Assembly (NCBI RefSeq): GCF_934294775.1
Contig: NZ_CAKRAH010000014.1
Location: forward strand, 1 to 60,024
Length of the DNA stretch: 60,024 nt
Direction of reading: 5' to 3'
DNA from: an uncultured Dorea sp.
GTDB taxonomy: Bacteria; Bacillota; Clostridia; Lachnospirales; Lachnospiraceae
The notes under the pieces: generated by a model
The model's database searches: none
Seen by the model: only the letters and a program-made list of their open reading frames with translations
What the model was told of the DNA's origin: nothing
Part shown: piece after piece, positions 45,219-53,364 of the stretch
How positions within the stretch are numbered: the first letter of the stretch is position 1
How the letters are laid out: each line of letters begins with the position of its first letter
Position numbers and translations under genes: made by a program

Positions 45219-45791
45219 ATGAAGAAATTATTATTGATACTGAGTCTTCCAAGAACGCTGATAGCATATATATTGGCACGCAGGACTAAGATAGATGAGA
45301 TTTTCCAGGATCTTGACCGTTTTGCATATGGAGGTAAGAAGCATGACAAAGAGTATCTGACATTTTCAGAAGTAATCGTATTCGATAAATGCTTTCGGAA
45401 TGTTCTGGAGTTTCGGTTGAAGAAAGGGCATATGCTAAGTGCGGTTGTCTTAAGAGTCCTCTTCCCTGTAAAAAAGGATATGGAGATTGGAAAATGTGAT
45501 GTTGGTGGAGGATTCGTGTGTTTCCATGGGCATGGGACGGTAATCAGTGCGAATCGGATTGGTGAGAATCTGTCTGTGTGGCAGGGGGTAACGATTGGAA
45601 GAAATCCGAAAAGCCCTAAAGCACCGACAATAGGTAATAATGTATCGATATACACCAATGCAGTGGTAGCTGGAGATATCACCATAGGAAATAATGTGCA
45701 GATTAGTGCCGGAACAGTTGTGATGCAGGATGTCCCGGATAACAGTCTGGTAATCGGTAATCCGTGTATTATAAAGAAAAAGCAGATGTAG
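45219..45791 (+). CDS. Serine acetyltransferase-like O-acetyltransferase
   Basis: A 190-residue protein with a basic/hydrophobic N-terminal helix and a C-terminal left-handed beta-helix: GGGFVCFHGHGTVIS, LSVWQGVTIGRNP, PTIGNNVSIYTNAVVAG, ITIGNNVQISAG and VIGNPCIIKKK. The HGHG region probably carries the catalytic histidine. It likely O-acetylates the polysaccharide. It lies seven bases after the GT2 gene. Confidence 0.87.
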   Translation: MKKLLLILSLPRTLIAYILARRTKIDEIFQDLDRFAYGGKKHDKEYLTFSEVIVFDKCFRNVLEFRLKKGHMLSAVVLRVLFPVKKDMEIGKCDVGGGFVCFHGHGTVISANRIGENLSVWQGVTIGRNPKSPKAPTIGNNVSIYTNAVVAGDITIGNNVQISAGTVVMQDVPDNSLVIGNPCIIKKKQM

Positions 45792-45826
45792 TGTGGATAT
45801 ATACATACGAAGGAGAAAAAGAAGCA

Positions 45827-46819
45827 GTGGATAAAGAAAGAATCATGAAGATATTAGCAGGTATCATTACCATAGCCGGTATAGTTGTGTTGGCTTTCCT
45901 GATTCTGGATAATAAGGCAGAACAGCGTAAGGTTCAACAGGTAGCTGCTGAGGACGAAAAGAAGACGCAAAGTCCGGAGTATATAGAGATAGAAGAACTG
46001 GAGAACCAGGATAAGGAAAAGCAAAAAGAGCTGAAAGCAAAGGCGAATGGTAATCAGGATATCCTGATTACGGTAGATGGAATCGATAAAAGTCTCTATA
46101 CTACTGTATATCCCGGAGTAGCTGGATTAGAAAGCAGAGGAACATTCATATTAAAAGATGGAATTGCACCGGGAGAACGTCCGGAGGATATATCAAGGGA
46201 AGAATTTGATGATCTGGTTGTGAATGGATGGAATTACGCATATAGCGTAAGTATGCCGGAAGATAATAACCTGGAAAATTGGACTGCTCTGCTTGATGCA
46301 GCAATAGGTCATTGGAACGAATGTGGAATTGGGACGCCGGATGTATATGCATGTAGTGCAACGCAATATCAGGAAGCGATGGATGTTGTCTTGCAGGAAA
46401 GAGGATTTCATTTTCTGATTATCATAAAGGATGATGATGCAGCATTAGAAGGAGCTTATGATGGAGCATGGCATATATTAGAAAGCACAGCGGTAAGAGG
46501 AGTGGATAGCAATATTTCAACATATCTGCAGTCTGCATCTGAGAAGAAACAGTCATTGGGAATTACAGTGAGAAAAGTACAGGAACAGGTGGAAGATCCG
46601 AATCAGGATTTAAACTTGGAACAGTTTAACGAACTCCTGAGCCAGTTACAGCAGGCAAGGGAGAATGGAGTGCAGATTTTGAGTTATCAGGAATATGTGA
46701 ATGACAGAAATGCATCGAATGCAGAGCTCGCAACGCTGCAGGAAGAATATCAGAATTTCCTGAAGGATAAGAATGCGAGAGTGGAGGAACTGACAAAAAG
46801 ATTAGAAGATGAGGATTAA
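45827..46819 (+). CDS. Membrane-anchored protein with degenerate NodB (polysaccharide deacetylase)-like domain
   Basis: About 330 residues: a short basic start, one membrane span (IITIAGIVVLAFLIL), a charged linker (EEKKTQ...KEKQKELK), then a domain whose order resembles NodB deacetylases (ILITVDGIDKSLYTTVYP, ESRGTFILKDG, GWNYAYSVSMPEDN). The Asp-Asp and His-x3-His metal ligands are not evident, so it may be non-catalytic. The last 80 residues are predicted coiled coil, ending in ARVEELTKRLEDED. Start GTG 45827 lies 11 bases after AGGAG; ATG 45845 is an alternative. Probably extracytoplasmic and involved in polysaccharide handling. Confidence 0.6.
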   Translation: MDKERIMKILAGIITIAGIVVLAFLILDNKAEQRKVQQVAAEDEKKTQSPEYIEIEELENQDKEKQKELKAKANGNQDILITVDGIDKSLYTTVYPGVAGLESRGTFILKDGIAPGERPEDISREEFDDLVVNGWNYAYSVSMPEDNNLENWTALLDAAIGHWNECGIGTPDVYACSATQYQEAMDVVLQERGFHFLIIIKDDDAALEGAYDGAWHILESTAVRGVDSNISTYLQSASEKKQSLGITVRKVQEQVEDPNQDLNLEQFNELLSQLQQARENGVQILSYQEYVNDRNASNAELATLQEEYQNFLKDKNARVEELTKRLEDED

Positions 46820-46835
46820 CTAAAAGAAAATTTTC

Positions 46836-46864
46836 TTTTCATTTTAGGAATCAGGTATTATAAT
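46836..46864 (+). promoter_or_regulatory. Candidate promoter before the CpsC-sortase-LCP group
   Basis: TTTTCA (4/6) and a perfect TATAAT are 17 bases apart, 60 bases before the CpsC-like gene. It could give the group its own transcription start. Confidence 0.45.
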
Positions 46865-46923
46865 ATAACACGTTAAGTAGAAGACAACATGGTCAATAAG
46901 TACGATGAACACGGAGGAAGAAA

Positions 46924-47631
46924 ATGGAGGAAAGAATAAAAGACACGGAAATGGGACAGATTGATCTTTTGGAGGTTGCGAATGTGATATGGCAAAAGAT
47001 ATGGGCTGTTATAATGTGCTTTGTAATAGGAGCGGTTCTTTTTGGAGGGTATACGAAAATGATGGTTACACCACAGTATACAGCAACTTCTATGATCTAT
47101 ATATTAGGCCAGACTACAAGTATCTCTTCGATAGCTGAGTTACAGTTGAGTTCTGCGCTTACAGCTGATTTTACAATTATGGCAAAAAGCAGGGCAGTTA
47201 TTAATGGTGTAATAAAAGAGATGGATTTAAACATGACATATGATCAGCTGAAGAATTCAGTTAATATAACCAATCCTTCTGATTCACACATTCTTCAGAT
47301 TGAAGTAACCAATCCGGATCCGAAACTTGCAAAAGATATCTCGAATACGATGGCGAATGCAGTGGCAGAAAATATTGCATCTGTAATGGCAACGGATAAG
47401 CCGAGTATAGCAGAAAAGGCGGTTACACCTGGAGCACCGTCAAGCCCGAATCTTATGAAGAATATCGCAATGGGTGGAATTGTCGGAGCAGCACTTGCAG
47501 TTGGTCTTATTGTGTTAGGATATATGATGGATGATACGATTAAGACAGAAGAGGACGTAAGAAAATATCTACAGATTAATACATTGGCATCCGTTTCACT
47601 TGAAAAGAAACGTAGAAAGAAGTCTGCATAA
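46924..47631 (+). CDS. Wzz/CpsC-family chain-length and kinase-adaptor protein, copy 1
   Basis: A 235-residue membrane protein with two spans flanking an outside domain: WAVIMCFVIGAVLFGGY near residue 30 and MGGIVGAALAVGLIVLGYM near residue 185. The segment PGAPSSPNLMKN just before the second span is the family's proline-rich motif. These proteins activate CpsD-type tyrosine kinases and set chain length. ACGGAGGAAG precedes ATG 46924. Unlike copy 2, no kinase gene follows directly; a sortase does. Confidence 0.92.
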   Translation: MEERIKDTEMGQIDLLEVANVIWQKIWAVIMCFVIGAVLFGGYTKMMVTPQYTATSMIYILGQTTSISSIAELQLSSALTADFTIMAKSRAVINGVIKEMDLNMTYDQLKNSVNITNPSDSHILQIEVTNPDPKLAKDISNTMANAVAENIASVMATDKPSIAEKAVTPGAPSSPNLMKNIAMGGIVGAALAVGLIVLGYMMDDTIKTEEDVRKYLQINTLASVSLEKKRRKKSA

Positions 47632-48398
47632 TGAAAAAAAATCCGAGAAGAATAATCGGAATTCTGATGATTATATTGGCAATTAGTTGCATTGCTTACA
47701 TTGGATATTATGAATATCAGAAGAAACAAAATGAGAACATATATACAGAAGTACAAGAACAGGTAAAAGAAGATAAAAACAAAGTGAATAAAACTGGAAA
47801 GACTGCACCGGAAGAGGAATATGTAAGTCCGGTTGATTTTGAAAGTCTCCGGCAGTCCAATGCAGACATATATGCATGGATTGAAATTCCTGAAACGAAT
47901 ATTAATTATCCTATTGTGCAAAAAGCAGATGATGATTCGTATTATCTGAATCATACAATAGAAGGTAAAGAAGGATATCCAGGGGCTATTTATACAGAAT
48001 CTTTGAATGCAAAAGATTTTTCTGATTATAATACAGTTGTCTATGGTCATAACATGAAAGATGGAAGTATGTTTCAGGGATTGCACGCATATGAAGATAG
48101 TCAGTATCTGGAGAAACATCCATATGTATATATATACACGCCAACAGAAAAGATAATGTACAAAATCTTTGCGTGTATTGTATATAGTAATGCACATATT
48201 TTGAATAGCTATGATTTTTCGGATGCTTATCAACGTCAGTTATATCTGGATTCAGTATTCGGGTCAAGAGATATGAGAAATAGTATTGATGAATCGGTTT
48301 CCGTAGGAACGGATGATAATATATTGACATTAAGTACTTGCATCAGCGGAGAGCCAAATAATAGATATATCGTAGAGGCGGTACGGGTAGATGAATAG
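47631..48398 (+). CDS. Class B sortase
   Basis: A 255-residue type II membrane protein: N-terminal span (IIGILMIILAISCIAYIGYY), linker, then the sortase barrel. The catalytic triad is visible as His140 in VVYGHNMKDG, Cys237 in LSTCIS and Arg245 in NNRYIV. The sequence YAWIEIPETNINYPIVQ and the insertion between the last strands fit class B. The ATG overlaps the CpsC stop. A surface protein with an SPKTG signal is encoded two genes downstream, similar to the (S/P)PxTG motifs used by C. difficile SrtB, so it is the natural substrate candidate. Confidence 0.94.
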   Translation: MKKNPRRIIGILMIILAISCIAYIGYYEYQKKQNENIYTEVQEQVKEDKNKVNKTGKTAPEEEYVSPVDFESLRQSNADIYAWIEIPETNINYPIVQKADDDSYYLNHTIEGKEGYPGAIYTESLNAKDFSDYNTVVYGHNMKDGSMFQGLHAYEDSQYLEKHPYVYIYTPTEKIMYKIFACIVYSNAHILNSYDFSDAYQRQLYLDSVFGSRDMRNSIDESVSVGTDDNILTLSTCISGEPNNRYIVEAVRVDE

Positions 48399-49362
48399 AC
48401 GTAAGATTATAATGGTAAGTATGACAATTGGATTGATCATACTGATATTAGCATCAATTAGAATCTATACAAAACAAGAGCAGAAGGCGGCTGCAGTACA
48501 GACTGAACAGTTGGAAACGGAAGATAATAATATTGTCACATATAATGGGAAAAAATATAAATATAATACTGATATTAAGGCATTATTATTTCTGGGAATT
48601 GACCGTTCTGAAAAAGTTGAAGTAAATAGCCAGCCGGGGGAAGGTGGACAGGCAGATACTATATTACTTTTAGTATTAGACCGATCTGAAAAAACATTAA
48701 AAGTAATAGAAGTTTCCAGAGATACGATGATCGACATCTCGGTATATGATGCATCAGGATCTTTTCTGGCTAAGTCAAAAGCTCAGATTGCGCTTCAATA
48801 TGCTTATGGGAATAGCACTAGAAAAAGTAGCCAGTTAATGAAAAATACGGTTTCAGATTTGTTTTATGGAATACCGGTTAATGGAGTAATTACTCTTGAT
48901 ATTGAAGGATTGTCTAAAATCGTCGATGCTGTTGGTGGAGTCAGAATTGTCGTACCAGATGACTATAGCGTGATAGATCCGGCATTTACTACAGGAACAG
49001 AAGTTGTAATGGATGGATCACAGGCGGAAAAGTATATCCGATATAGGGACACAGCTGTTACAGGAAGCAATGATGATCGTATGAGACGACAGAACCAGTT
49101 CTTGATGGCTTTGATACAACAATTAAAAGGTATGGATGGATCAACACTGTATGATGTTGTTATGAGGGGAGCAGGTGAATATATCTATACAGATGTAAAG
49201 GCAGAAGAGTTGAAATGTTTGTCAAATTATGGTTATGGAGAAGAAATGAATACAATTCCCGGGAAAATGCAGGCAGGTCCGGATCATGATGAATTTTATC
49301 CGGATGAGTCAAAATTGTACGAAATAGTGCTAAAATTATTTTACAAGTCTATTGACAAGTGA
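48391..49362 (+). CDS. LytR-CpsA-Psr (LCP) family ligase, copy 1
   Basis: A 323-residue membrane-anchored protein with one N-terminal span (MTIGLIILILASIRIYT) and the LCP domain: LFLGIDRSEK, DTILLLVLD, VIEVSRDTMIDI, VDAVGGVRI, and RYRDTAVTGSNDDRMRRQNQ with the conserved arginines. LCP enzymes move undecaprenyl-linked polymers to peptidoglycan or proteins outside the cell. It overlaps the sortase gene by eight bases, indicating tight co-expression. The promoter for the next gene overlaps its 3' end. Confidence 0.93.
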   Translation: MNRRKIIMVSMTIGLIILILASIRIYTKQEQKAAAVQTEQLETEDNNIVTYNGKKYKYNTDIKALLFLGIDRSEKVEVNSQPGEGGQADTILLLVLDRSEKTLKVIEVSRDTMIDISVYDASGSFLAKSKAQIALQYAYGNSTRKSSQLMKNTVSDLFYGIPVNGVITLDIEGLSKIVDAVGGVRIVVPDDYSVIDPAFTTGTEVVMDGSQAEKYIRYRDTAVTGSNDDRMRRQNQFLMALIQQLKGMDGSTLYDVVMRGAGEYIYTDVKAEELKCLSNYGYGEEMNTIPGKMQAGPDHDEFYPDESKLYEIVLKLFYKSIDK

Positions 49363-49368
49363 TATAAT
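49340..49368 (+). promoter_or_regulatory. Strong promoter for the SPKTG surface protein
   Basis: TTTACA (5/6) and a perfect TATAAT are separated by exactly 17 bases, with the -35 inside the end of the LCP gene. The predicted start is near 49375, about 50 bases before the coding sequence. A terminator ends the unit at 50223-50259, so the gene can be expressed by itself. Confidence 0.75.
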
Positions 49369-49426
49369 AAGAACAATTAGAATTGGATAAAAGTTCTAGA
49401 TACATAAATGGATGGAGGAAAAGACG

Positions 49427-50203
49427 ATGAGAAAAAAGATTTTTAACGTAGTAATGGCGACAGTCCTGACTGTAGCTATGGGTGTGACAGCCTTTGCTGC
49501 GAATAGTCCGACTGCAAGTGGTGTAGTAACTGCCAATACTGGTAAAGATGCAAATGGTGAAGAAATATATTATACATTAGAGCCTGTTAAAGCGGAATAT
49601 GCATCGGCAGTTGCTGAGATCGAGACAGTAGATGGTTTAAAAGCAGCTCTTGGATCTGCATATGTAGATGGTATGGAAGTAGTAGATGTTCGTTCTATTG
49701 TACTTCACGAAAAAGAAATTGCGACATATGCAATGGATGGTGGAGTGGCATTCCCGTTGACACTGACGTTTAGTGTACCAGGTGTAGTAAAGGGGACAAA
49801 AGTTGCAATTCTTTCTTATGTAAATGGAATCTGGCAGATGTTACAGTGTGTTGCTGGTGATGGAACTATTTCGGCTGTATTCGACAGTGAAGCTCAGTTT
49901 GAAGCAGTAGCTTTTGTTGTTGATAAGAATACAACTGCTGGTGGCGGTCAGACATCTGGAAAGGATAATCAGACCACAGGGAAGAATGATCAGTCCGGAA
50001 CAAATGGCAGTCAGACATCTGGAAAAAATAATCAGACAGCTTCAGGAGATAATGGAACATCTTCAACAACAAATGGTACAGCAACAAACAGCAAAGTATC
50101 ACCAAAGACAGGAGAGAATACAGTCATTCCTGTCGTGATGTTTGCAGCGATTGCATTATTAGCTGCTGGAACATACTGTCTTCGCAAGAGAGAAGCTAGA
50201 TAA
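49427..50203 (+). CDS. Sortase-anchored surface protein (SPKTG)
   Basis: A 258-residue secreted protein. It has a signal peptide (RKKIFNVVMATVLTVAMG, cleavage near AFA-AN), a folded middle of about 140 residues with a beta-rich segment (VPGVVKGTKVAILSYVNGIW), a low-complexity G/S/T/N/Q linker with TSGK-NQT repeats (residues 172-224), and a cell-wall sorting signal: SPKTG at 225-229, a hydrophobic stretch and the tail RKREAR. ATG 49427 was chosen eight bases after GGAGG. The sortase two genes upstream is the likely partner. The folded domain is not assigned to a known family. Confidence 0.9.
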   Translation: MRKKIFNVVMATVLTVAMGVTAFAANSPTASGVVTANTGKDANGEEIYYTLEPVKAEYASAVAEIETVDGLKAALGSAYVDGMEVVDVRSIVLHEKEIATYAMDGGVAFPLTLTFSVPGVVKGTKVAILSYVNGIWQMLQCVAGDGTISAVFDSEAQFEAVAFVVDKNTTAGGGQTSGKDNQTTGKNDQSGTNGSQTSGKNNQTASGDNGTSSTTNGTATNSKVSPKTGENTVIPVVMFAAIALLAAGTYCLRKREAR

Positions 50204-50222
50204 ATGAAGTAATTGTAAAATT

Positions 50223-50259
50223 CTCTTTCTGAGATGGAACATTTCAGAAAGAGTTTTTT
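50223..50259 (+). terminator. Intrinsic terminator after the SPKTG protein
   Basis: CTCTTTCTGA pairs with TTCAGAAAGAG around a short loop and is followed by TTTTTT. A typical strong terminator. Confidence 0.9.
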
Positions 50260-50291
50260 GCGTCTGGAAGATTATTTTGTGAGGTATACGT

Positions 50292-51029
50292 ATGATATTA
50301 ACAGATATTCATTGCCATATCCTGCCTGGAGTAGATGATGGGGCGCCAGACATGACGGTGACTAAGGATATGTTGGACAAGATGTATGATGAAGGAGTAC
50401 GAAGGATAATTGCTACACCACACTACAGAGTTGGAATGTTTGAACCATCCGTCCGATCAATACAAAGCAGTTATCTGGAAGTAAAGAATTATGCCAGGAC
50501 AATAGGAAAATACGGCATGATGGTGAAACTCGGATGCGAATATCACAGAGAGGATAATATGGTAGGTAATCTGCAGGCACATCGCCGGCCGACAATGGCA
50601 GGAAGCCAGTATGTTCTGGTTGAATTTTCTTCGATGGATAGTTATTTGAAGATCCGAAGTGTTGTGTATGAGGTGGTCGTAGGAGGATTTATTCCAATTA
50701 TTGCTCATATAGAAAGGTATCCTTCTATTGTAGAAGATCCGGGTGTAGTTGCGGATCTGATAGGACTGGGAGCACTTATTCAGATTAATGTAGATTCAAT
50801 GCTTGGTATGGATGGAAGAAAGTGTCATAAATTCTGCAAATATCTGATGAAAAGAGAACAGGTCCATTTTATCGGATCGGATGCGCATGATCTGACGGAA
50901 CGGCCATCCAGACTGAAAGAGTGTGCGGTCTATGTAGAGAAGAAATGGGGCTGGGATACGGCAAGAAGAATTTTTGTAAAAAATCCTGAAAAAATATTGA
51001 ACATAGAAGGAGAAGATGACCAGATATGA
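50292..51029 (+). CDS. cpsB: Capsule tyrosine-protein phosphatase CpsB (PHP family)
   Basis: A 245-residue manganese-dependent phosphatase that removes phosphate from CpsD-type kinases. Metal-binding motifs are DIHCHILPGVDDGAPD at the N-terminus, ATPHYR, GCEYHRE, IAHIERYP and GSDAHDLTERP at the C-terminus. It directly precedes two kinase genes; the first overlaps it by four bases. GTGAGG lies about seven bases before ATG 50292. There is one phosphatase gene for two kinases. Confidence 0.96.
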   Translation: MILTDIHCHILPGVDDGAPDMTVTKDMLDKMYDEGVRRIIATPHYRVGMFEPSVRSIQSSYLEVKNYARTIGKYGMMVKLGCEYHREDNMVGNLQAHRRPTMAGSQYVLVEFSSMDSYLKIRSVVYEVVVGGFIPIIAHIERYPSIVEDPGVVADLIGLGALIQINVDSMLGMDGRKCHKFCKYLMKREQVHFIGSDAHDLTERPSRLKECAVYVEKKWGWDTARRIFVKNPEKILNIEGEDDQI

Positions 51030-51805
51030 GAAAAACAACAGTACAATTGGAACCAATGAGCTATGCAATGACAGAAGAGATGAAAACACTGAGAACCAAT
51101 ATATTGTTCTGTGGAAATGATAAAAAAGTAATTACGGTTACAAGCTGCGTAATGGGAGAAGGAAAGACAAAGATCTCTATCCGGCTGGCTACTTCGCTGG
51201 CTGAGTTAAAGAAAAGGGTGCTGCTGATTGATGCAGATTTAAGAAAATCAGTTATGGCATCGAGATTAAAGGCGACAGGGGCAGATAAAGGACTGACACA
51301 TTTCCTGTCAGGTCAGTGTTCGCTGGCGGATGTGGTACTCGCAACAAATATTCCGGGATTTCATGTGATATTTTCAGGACCTTATGCGCCAAATCCGACA
51401 GAGTTACTGGCAGGAGAACGTTTTAAAAATACACTGGATTATCTGAAATCATTATATGATTATATTATCATTGATGCGGCACCGCTGGGAATGGTTGTTG
51501 ATGCGGCGATTATTGCAGAACACAGTGACGGAGCTATTATGGTAATGGAATCAGGAAGCGTAAAATATAAGCTTGCACAGAATGTCAAAGAGAAATTGGA
51601 AGGTGCAGGATGCCCGATTTTAGGCGCAGTCCTTAATAAGGTTGACAGAAAGAAAACAGGAAACTATTATGGCAAATATTATGGCAAATATTATGGTAAG
51701 CACTATGAGGCTGATAAGAAGATAGAGACAGCAAATTCAGAATATAGTAATGTGTCCGAGGCAGAGCTTGGGAGACAGATTAAAGAGAATTTGAAAAAGA
51801 GATAA
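51026..51805 (+). CDS. cpsD: Bacterial tyrosine kinase CpsD/YwqD type, copy 1
   Basis: A 259-residue BY-kinase. Walker A is TSCVMGEGKTKISI, Walker A' is LLIDADLRKSV, and Walker B is YIIIDAAPLGMV. The tyrosine cluster near the C-terminus (NYYGKYYGKYYGKHYE) is the autophosphorylation tail, but another 30 residues follow it, an unusual extension. It needs a CpsC-type adaptor; the closest is copy 2 just downstream. ATG 51026 overlaps the cpsB stop. Confidence 0.95.
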   Translation: MRKTTVQLEPMSYAMTEEMKTLRTNILFCGNDKKVITVTSCVMGEGKTKISIRLATSLAELKKRVLLIDADLRKSVMASRLKATGADKGLTHFLSGQCSLADVVLATNIPGFHVIFSGPYAPNPTELLAGERFKNTLDYLKSLYDYIIIDAAPLGMVVDAAIIAEHSDGAIMVMESGSVKYKLAQNVKEKLEGAGCPILGAVLNKVDRKKTGNYYGKYYGKYYGKHYEADKKIETANSEYSNVSEAELGRQIKENLKKR

Positions 51806-51833
51806 TCAGGTAACAGATTTGAAGGGAAAATAG

Positions 51834-51840
51834 AAGGAGG
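51834..51840 (+). promoter_or_regulatory. Orphan strong Shine-Dalgarno 33 bases before the CpsC copy 2 start
   Basis: AAGGAGG lies 33 bases upstream of ATG 51874, too far for direct use. No start codon in frame follows it at normal distance because a TAA closes the frame at 51865. It may be a standby site or a trace of an altered start. Confidence 0.4.
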
Positions 51841-51873
51841 ATATTTCGTAGAATTATACGGAAATAAAACAAC

Positions 51874-52626
51874 ATGAGTCAAGATAATAATATTATTGTA
51901 CTGAACCAGGAAGCGGATGAGGAAGAAATAAGTGTAAATATAGCAGAACTTATTCACGTTTTGTGTTCTAAAATTCACATCATAGTGCTTTCAGCAATTT
52001 TAATGGCACTGGTAGCATTTTTGGCTACAAAATTATTCATGACACCGGTATATACATCCGTAACAAAGTTATATGTAATGACAAAAAATGGGGAGAATTC
52101 GTCCAGTGCAACTTATACAGAACTTCAATCAGGATCTATGTTGACAAAGGATTATATGGAGCTGGTAAAGAGCAGACCTGTGCTTGAAAAAGTAATTTCG
52201 GAATTGAATCTTGATATGGAACCGGAAGATCTGGAAGAAATGATTACAACAGAGACTCCTACAGAGACACGTATCATGAGTATTTATGTACAGAGTACAA
52301 GTCCGAAACAGGCAAAACAGATCGCAGATGCAGTGAGAAATGCGGTAAGTGTCCAGATTAAACAGATCATGAACGTAGATTCGGTCAATACAGTAGAGGA
52401 AGCAAATCTTCCAATGTATCCAGCGTCTCCAAGCACAAAGAAAAATATGTTGATAGGTGGATTACTTGGAATACTGGCTTCTGTGGGTATTGTTCTGTTC
52501 GTATACTTGTCGGACGATACATTGAAGACACCGGCCGATATTGAAAGATATCTTGGATTAAATGTTCTTACGTCTATTCCGATACAGACCGAAGAAAAAA
52601 AGGTGAAGAAAAGAAAGAAAAGATAA
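51874..52626 (+). CDS. Wzz/CpsC-family chain-length and kinase-adaptor protein, copy 2
   Basis: A 250-residue protein with two membrane spans (IIVLSAILMALVAFLATKLF near residue 40; MLIGGLLGILASVGIVLFVYL near residue 195) and the MYPASPSTKKN proline-rich motif before the second span. It shares the layout and the MTPxYT start of the outside domain with copy 1. Lying between two CpsD kinases, it should activate one or both. The start lacks a good site at normal spacing (see the orphan Shine-Dalgarno). Confidence 0.92.
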   Translation: MSQDNNIIVLNQEADEEEISVNIAELIHVLCSKIHIIVLSAILMALVAFLATKLFMTPVYTSVTKLYVMTKNGENSSSATYTELQSGSMLTKDYMELVKSRPVLEKVISELNLDMEPEDLEEMITTETPTETRIMSIYVQSTSPKQAKQIADAVRNAVSVQIKQIMNVDSVNTVEEANLPMYPASPSTKKNMLIGGLLGILASVGIVLFVYLSDDTLKTPADIERYLGLNVLTSIPIQTEEKKVKKRKKR

Positions 52627-52651
52627 TAATGGTGTAAAGAACAGGAGATAA

Positions 52652-53353
52652 ATGGAAGATATGGCAGATATAGTATTAAAAAAAGTAATAAAAGATTATA
52701 GAAGCAGTGAAGCGTATAAAACTCTTCGTACGAATATTGAATTTTCAGGCGCAGACAAAAAGGTGATAGTATTTACAAGCTGTATTCCGAATGAAGGAAA
52801 AAGCACAGTAACGATGGGACTTGCAGAAGCACTTGCAGAAGGTGAAAAAAGAGTTTTATTCATAGATGCAGATTTGCGTAAGTCGGTATTAGTTGGAAGA
52901 TATAAAGTTACAGGGGAGATAAAAGGATTGACTCATTTTCTTTCCGGACAATCAGATGTGAAGGCTGTAATACAAAAGACACAGGATTCTAATCTACATA
53001 TGATTTTTGCAGGAGCAATCCCACCGAATCCTGCAGAGCTTCTGAACAGTCGGAGATTTCAGGCACTTCTGGCCAGTGCGAGAAAATCGTATGATTATGT
53101 GATTATTGATGCACCGCCCCTTGGCAGTGTTATTGACGCAGCTGTAATCGCTAAATATTGTGATGCTTCTGTGCTTGTAGTTGCATCGAAAATGGTGGGA
53201 CACAAATTTGCCAAGGATGTAAAAGAGCAGCTTGAAAAGGCTGATTGCCCGATTCTGGGAGTTGTACTTAATAAGGTAAGTGTAAGTAATAGTAGATATT
53301 ACGGAAAATATTATGGAAAATATACCGGCTATTACGGAGAGTATAAGTATTAG
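52652..53353 (+). CDS. cpsD: Bacterial tyrosine kinase CpsD type, copy 2
   Basis: A 233-residue BY-kinase with Walker A TSCIPNEGKSTVTMG, Walker A' LFIDADLRKSVL, Walker B YVIIDAPPLGSV and a C-terminal tyrosine cluster (YYGKYYGKYTGYYGEYKY) ending the protein. Walker A keeps the classical GKS/T form, and the protein ends at the cluster, as in most family members. AGGAG precedes ATG 52652 closely; ATG 52661 is another start. It follows CpsC copy 2 by 25 bases, so these two are the most likely functional pair. Confidence 0.95.
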   Translation: MEDMADIVLKKVIKDYRSSEAYKTLRTNIEFSGADKKVIVFTSCIPNEGKSTVTMGLAEALAEGEKRVLFIDADLRKSVLVGRYKVTGEIKGLTHFLSGQSDVKAVIQKTQDSNLHMIFAGAIPPNPAELLNSRRFQALLASARKSYDYVIIDAPPLGSVIDAAVIAKYCDASVLVVASKMVGHKFAKDVKEQLEKADCPILGVVLNKVSVSNSRYYGKYYGKYTGYYGEYKY

Positions 53354-53364
53354 GAGGAAGAGGA

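Noticed and set aside
44987..45685. A 232-codon minus-strand open frame opposite a GT2 and an acetyltransferase gene
   Set aside because: It overlaps two well-supported genes and has no recognisable domain or ribosome binding site.
46822..46839. AAAAGAAAATTTTCTTTT palindrome after the NodB-like gene, considered as a terminator
   Set aside because: It has no loop and almost no GC pairs, so a stable terminator is unlikely; it overlaps the -35 of a candidate promoter instead.
47295..48233. A 312-codon open frame on the minus strand opposite the CpsC and sortase genes
   Set aside because: It is the antisense shadow of two clear genes, has no family similarity and is rich in I/F/H/S as expected of such shadows.
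49354..49359. A perfect TTGACA before the surface-protein gene, considered as the -35
   Set aside because: It is only three bases from TATAAT; the TTTACA 17 bases upstream of the same -10 fits properly.
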